A stretch of 64,000 nt of DNA, taken from contig CM034604.1 in assembly GCA_020091685.1 (NCBI GenBank), positions 3,399,820 through 3,463,819 of the forward strand, written 5' to 3'. Positions 60,570 through 64,000 of the stretch are shown here, in pieces. This DNA is from Lutjanus erythropterus. Its lineage: Eukaryota; Chordata; Actinopteri; Lutjaniformes; Lutjanidae. Position numbers and translations under genes: made by a program. The notes beneath the pieces are model-generated. The model did no database searches, was not told where the DNA came from, and saw only the letters and a program-made list of their open reading frames with translations. The first letter of the stretch is position 1; the number at the start of each line of letters is the position of its first letter.

Positions 60570-60785
60570 AGGGCTCTCAGACTCTGTTATGGCATACCTG
60601 TGGAGATCAAGGCAGCAAGAAAACTTCCCTCTTCTAAATCACCTTTAAAAAACATTTTTATGATTATGCTACTGAGGGACTGGCTGCACTGCTATCTTTT
60701 TTACCTGACTGGTTTATTACCTTTTTGTAAAACACTTTGTGACCTTGTTCTGAAAAGTGCTAGATAAATTAAGTTAATCATTATA
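60570..60785 (+). mobile_element. 3' end of an L2-like LINE
   Basis: AAATCACCTTTAAAAAACATTTTTAT followed by TTGTAAAACACTTTGTGACC and GAAAAGTGCTAGATAAATTAAGTT is the typical end of ORF2 plus tail of fish L2-type retrotransposons. It is truncated at the 5' side, as usual for LINE copies. Confidence 0.55.
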
Positions 60786-62267
60786 GCTATTTTTTTGATT
60801 GATCTCAGTTCTACTCACTCGCTGAGCTGTGATCCCACTTGTAAAGCCAGCAAGTTTTTCAAAGCAAATGTGCAAACTGTGAGACAAGCATGCTTGATGA
60901 AAAGATTGTCTTGATCTCCATCTGTACATGAGATAATCGTGACATCTCTCACGGCACGTGCTCAGGCTGCAATTAATCCTCCAAAATTTATTTTGCACAT
61001 TTGCATAAGTGATTACGTTAGTCTGCAGCACCCATATGTTCCACCTGTGTTAATTGCTTAATGGTAGCACAGGGGGGTTTGGGTCCTGCATGAAGAGCTT
61101 CTATCTAAGAGGAAAATCCTCCCATAGAAGCTCTGTCATCTCTAATCTTACATTGCATTTCCTTTTTTTTTTTTTTACCTTCTGGAGCTGGGAGCAGAAA
61201 CGCCCCTCTCTGGAAGAAGCTGTTGACCCTTTGTCAGACTCTATATAGAAGGTCGCTCCAATGGCAGAGCCAAGATCAATTGTATTCATGTCATTTCCGC
61301 TGACGCTGCTGTCTTGCAGCGGGTCGGTCTTCTCACTCGAGCTGTCACTGCGCACTAACTCAGCTGAGTGGAGGATCCTCCTGATCTCCCCACACGTTCA
61401 CCCAGGTCATTTCTCCCTGTTGCCTCTGATTTGTTTAACATAACCGCTGCAATTTTCCCCTTTACATAAAAAAAAAACAAAAAAACAAAAAAAAAACTTG
61501 TCTTTTGACATCATTTGAGACGTGGATAGAGGAAAAAGGCCGTTTCTGTGATTAACTGTGAAGGTAGACTCCACTCAAACCACAAATTTCAAGGGACGGA
61601 GTTGAAATCTGTTTTTGTCATTGCAGCTTTTTTTTTTTGTTGGATTTGATCCCAAAAAATGAGATTGCAACAAGAAAGTCAGGAGTTCAAGCTGTCTCCT
61701 TGGTGGTAAAAATAAGTGTGGAGTGTGCACTTTACTCATGGAAGGTACCAGCCTTGTCTTTTATGAGATGGGTTGGATGAACGCATAACTTGCATGAAAA
61801 CTGATGTAATGATGGTTCCTTTCACTGCTAAAGCATCACTTGGTCTGCTATAAACTGCAGAAAGCATTGGAAGTTTTCAGGCTCCTTTTTGTTGTCCATT
61901 GTTTGTCTGACTAACATTGGCTAATCACATTTGAGTGGGCATGGTTGCATACAGGTAAAGAGTCCATGTGGAGGGCAAAGGGATGGGTCATGATTTTCAA
62001 ATATTTGAATAGTCATTAAATTATAAAAAATCAAATAGTTCATATGAATATTTAAAATCTATTTTCCTTGTTTATTCTACTGGTGCCTTGAAATATCATG
62101 ATACCACCAGATCTCATGTTATTATTAATTTTACTAGCTCCAAACTAGCTGACACCAGTGGGGGGGGGTCTACAAATAATTATTGAATAGGGACCAGTGA
62201 ATATCGAATAGCATTTTGGCTTGAAATGCCCATCCCCTGTTTGCCAAACTGCAATCTTGGAACCCAC
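60786..62267. other. Intergenic, mostly single-copy
   Basis: 60780-61030 is unique, includes an octamer ATTTGCAT (60999-61006) and could be a conserved element. A-rich runs occur at 61468-61497. No exon is supported. Confidence 0.35.
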
Positions 62268-62480
62268 TGACTACGGCTGCACAATATTATCGAAACCGCA
62301 ATATGGCAAAGTGCAATATCCAAATTGCAGAGCCAGAATTAAATCACAGTTTTTTACAAATGGGTGGGAAAGCAGCATGATAATGAGGTTCTGTGGGGCT
62401 GCAGAGATGACCTGACCTAAAAATGTTCTTCTCCAGATAAAATAATGTTTGTTTGGCAAACACCTCAACAAATATCAGTA
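62268..62480. mobile_element. hAT left-end fragment
   Basis: TACGGCTGCACAATATTATCG followed by CGCAATATGGCAAAGTGC resembles the TAGGGCTGCACGATAT end at 39687. No partner end is found. Confidence 0.4.
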
Positions 62481-62585
62481 TAGTTCAGTAATATAGTTTT
62501 TTTCAGTAAAAATGAAATTTTAATGCAAAAATGCTAACACCCAATAAATGTATCACATATTACAATCACCATTCCAGTCAAAATA

Positions 62586-63200
62586 ATTGCAACTGAAAAT
62601 TCCAAGGCAGTGTACTGCAGATTAGATCTTTGACTCTATTGTTTTGAGATAAAGTTTTGCTGACTTATCGACTTCAGTTGAGATAATTTACTTTTCTTTT
62701 TCAGAAACTAAAGAAAAGTTTAAAATTTGGTCACAGTGAGCTGTGAACCTGATTTGTCATTATTTTGATGCCTGAAAATTGAATGTTTTTTACTGAAAAT
62801 ACCACTGTTTTAAACATGATTCACTTTTACTTGAATCTATAATTTTTTAAATGCAAGTTTTGGGCTTTCTGATTCTGATGTTGTTGGAAACTACTCCATC
62901 TAAAAAAGAAATGTATATTCTCTAAGGAACTAGTATTGTCAGACCGATAAAGCTCCTGACAGAAAGATCTGAAAGTTGTATTTATGGTTACTGGATCCCT
63001 TGTAACATTTCCATCATGACCCGAGTGGCTCTTTCCTTCTTCCTCTGTATTTTTAATTTCCAACGATCTATCTAGTTGATTATTTAAAACACAATATTTT
63101 GTGTTTCTTTCTTTATCTAAAGAAGTTTGAGTTGGGTCAAAACTCAAACATCGATTGCAGTATGTTGCCTTGAAATTTTGAGTTGTCTCAACTTTTTCAT
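62586..63200. mobile_element. Fold-back repeat, copy f (interrupted)
   Basis: The left arm has TTCCAAGGCAGTGTACTGCAG and TTGAGATAATTTACTTTTC. The right arm has GAGTTGGGTCAAAACTCAAAC and TTGCCTTGAAATTTTGAGTTG. About 170 bp of unrelated sequence at 62890-63060 separates the arms, suggesting a later insertion. Confidence 0.65.
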
Positions 63201-63241
63201 AGACCTAGAACAATGATAAATGAAAATGAAAATGTTGAAAA

Positions 63242-63660
63242 TAGGGATGCATCCATTGACCGGCCAGAGACCCGAACTGCACGGTTTTCAGGGTGACCGG
63301 CCCTGACCAGTGACCAGCTGGTCAGCGCCACATATCGATTCTGTGCAACAGCGCTGATCTCAGCAACACACACTCAGGTGCATGCTTGCATGAAGTCAGT
63401 GTTAGCGATATATTCCAGCTGAGCAGCTGATGATGTCACACAACAGCCATAAACTTTCTAGATCTTTATGCTAATGTTAGCCAGCAGCAGACTACTGTTC
63501 ACAGACTGACAGTTAAATCTCACCTCCTGTTCTGACTGAATAATAAACAACCTGTGTTGATGTGTCTCCTCAAACATTTTCTCATCCAGACTCGTTTAAC
63601 TTTTCATTCTTTTGTCCTCACTGTAAAATTTTACTACAGCAAACAGCAGACAATTGCACA
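63242..63660 (+). mobile_element. Truncated hAT copy of the 50696 family
   Basis: TAGGGATGCATCCATTGACC, CGGCCAGAGACCC, ACCGGCCCTGACCAGTGACC and TGCATGCTTGCATGAAGTC match the outer element at 50696-52271. Here the segment that carries the inner insertion in that copy is uninterrupted, and the right end is replaced by an AAGTC array. Confidence 0.7.
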
Positions 63661-63830
63661 AGTCCCTCCAATCCGAGTCCCAAGCAAGTATCAAGTAATT
63701 TGGTCCAAGTCTCAAGCAAGTCCCAAGTTTTTTTGTCATGGGCAAGTCAAGTTAAGTCAAGTCACAAGGTTATGTCGAGTCAAGTCAAGTCAAGTCGCAG
63801 ATTATGTCAAGTCAAGTCTCTCACTATTGT
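63660..63830. repeat. CAAGT/AAGTC minisatellite
   Basis: CAAGTCTCAAGCAAGTCCCAAG shading into GTCAAGTCAAGTCAAGTCGC. The same vocabulary borders the composite repeat at 28490-29693. Confidence 0.8.
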
Positions 63831-64000
63831 TCCTCATCCAAAAAAGAGCATGCAGTCTAGTCTGCATGGATTAAAGCATAAAGCTGTTAATTTGATCTAT
63901 TCTTATATTACATGTTTGATCATTTAGACCAAGGTAGATGGGGAAAGGCTACATTCCTGGGCCCAGGTTGGAGGGTGCAGGGGGTGCCAGGACCATAGAT

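Noticed and set aside
1-64000. CRISPR arrays, phage, operons or other prokaryotic systems
   Set aside because: The window is intron-rich vertebrate DNA. The repeats lack the regular spacer-repeat layout and no bacterial-type genes are present.

Overview
The window is vertebrate nuclear DNA, most likely from a teleost fish. It shows short exons with GT-AG borders inside long AT-rich introns, many hAT and Tc1 DNA-transposon remnants typical of ray-finned fish, numerous microsatellites, and no operon-like packing. I found one real protein-coding gene: the 3' half of an Eph receptor tyrosine kinase on the + strand, which I identify as epha5. Nine coding exons (first base 96, stop codon 17890-17892) encode the last 417 residues: end of the juxtamembrane segment, the complete tyrosine kinase domain, the SAM domain and a C-terminal PDZ-binding tail ending GVQV. 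The 5' exons (signal peptide, ephrin-binding domain, fibronectin repeats, transmembrane helix) lie upstream of the window.

Layout: 1-17892 holds the coding exons and eight introns. The introns contain a terminal-repeat element, minisatellites (one TTAGGG-like), an ATAATGC-rich array and an inverted pair of dispersed repeats. 17893 to about 22840 is a long 3' UTR ending in variant poly(A) signals and a GU-rich stretch, with two Pumilio-type sites near its end. From about 22840 to 64000 I see no host gene. This is consistent with the gene-poor surroundings known for EPHA5 in vertebrates.

The gene-free 41 kb is a mosaic of mobile-element remains. Several are delimited to the base by target-site duplications: hAT-type elements at 34610-35469, 39687-40951 and 53828-54103; a hAT element (50696-52271) that contains a second hAT element (50829-51674); and a decayed Tc1/mariner element (56849-58187) with TA duplications. 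There are also six copies of a roughly 500-bp fold-back repeat, a roughly 820-bp imperfect palindrome (48172-48990), two larger tandem duplications, and several stretches of non-repetitive DNA that could be conserved regulatory elements.

I found no tRNA, rRNA, CRISPR array or bacterial-type system, and nothing I would call a previously undescribed biological system. The most informative observations are the clean epha5 gene model and the precisely bounded, partly nested transposon insertions.
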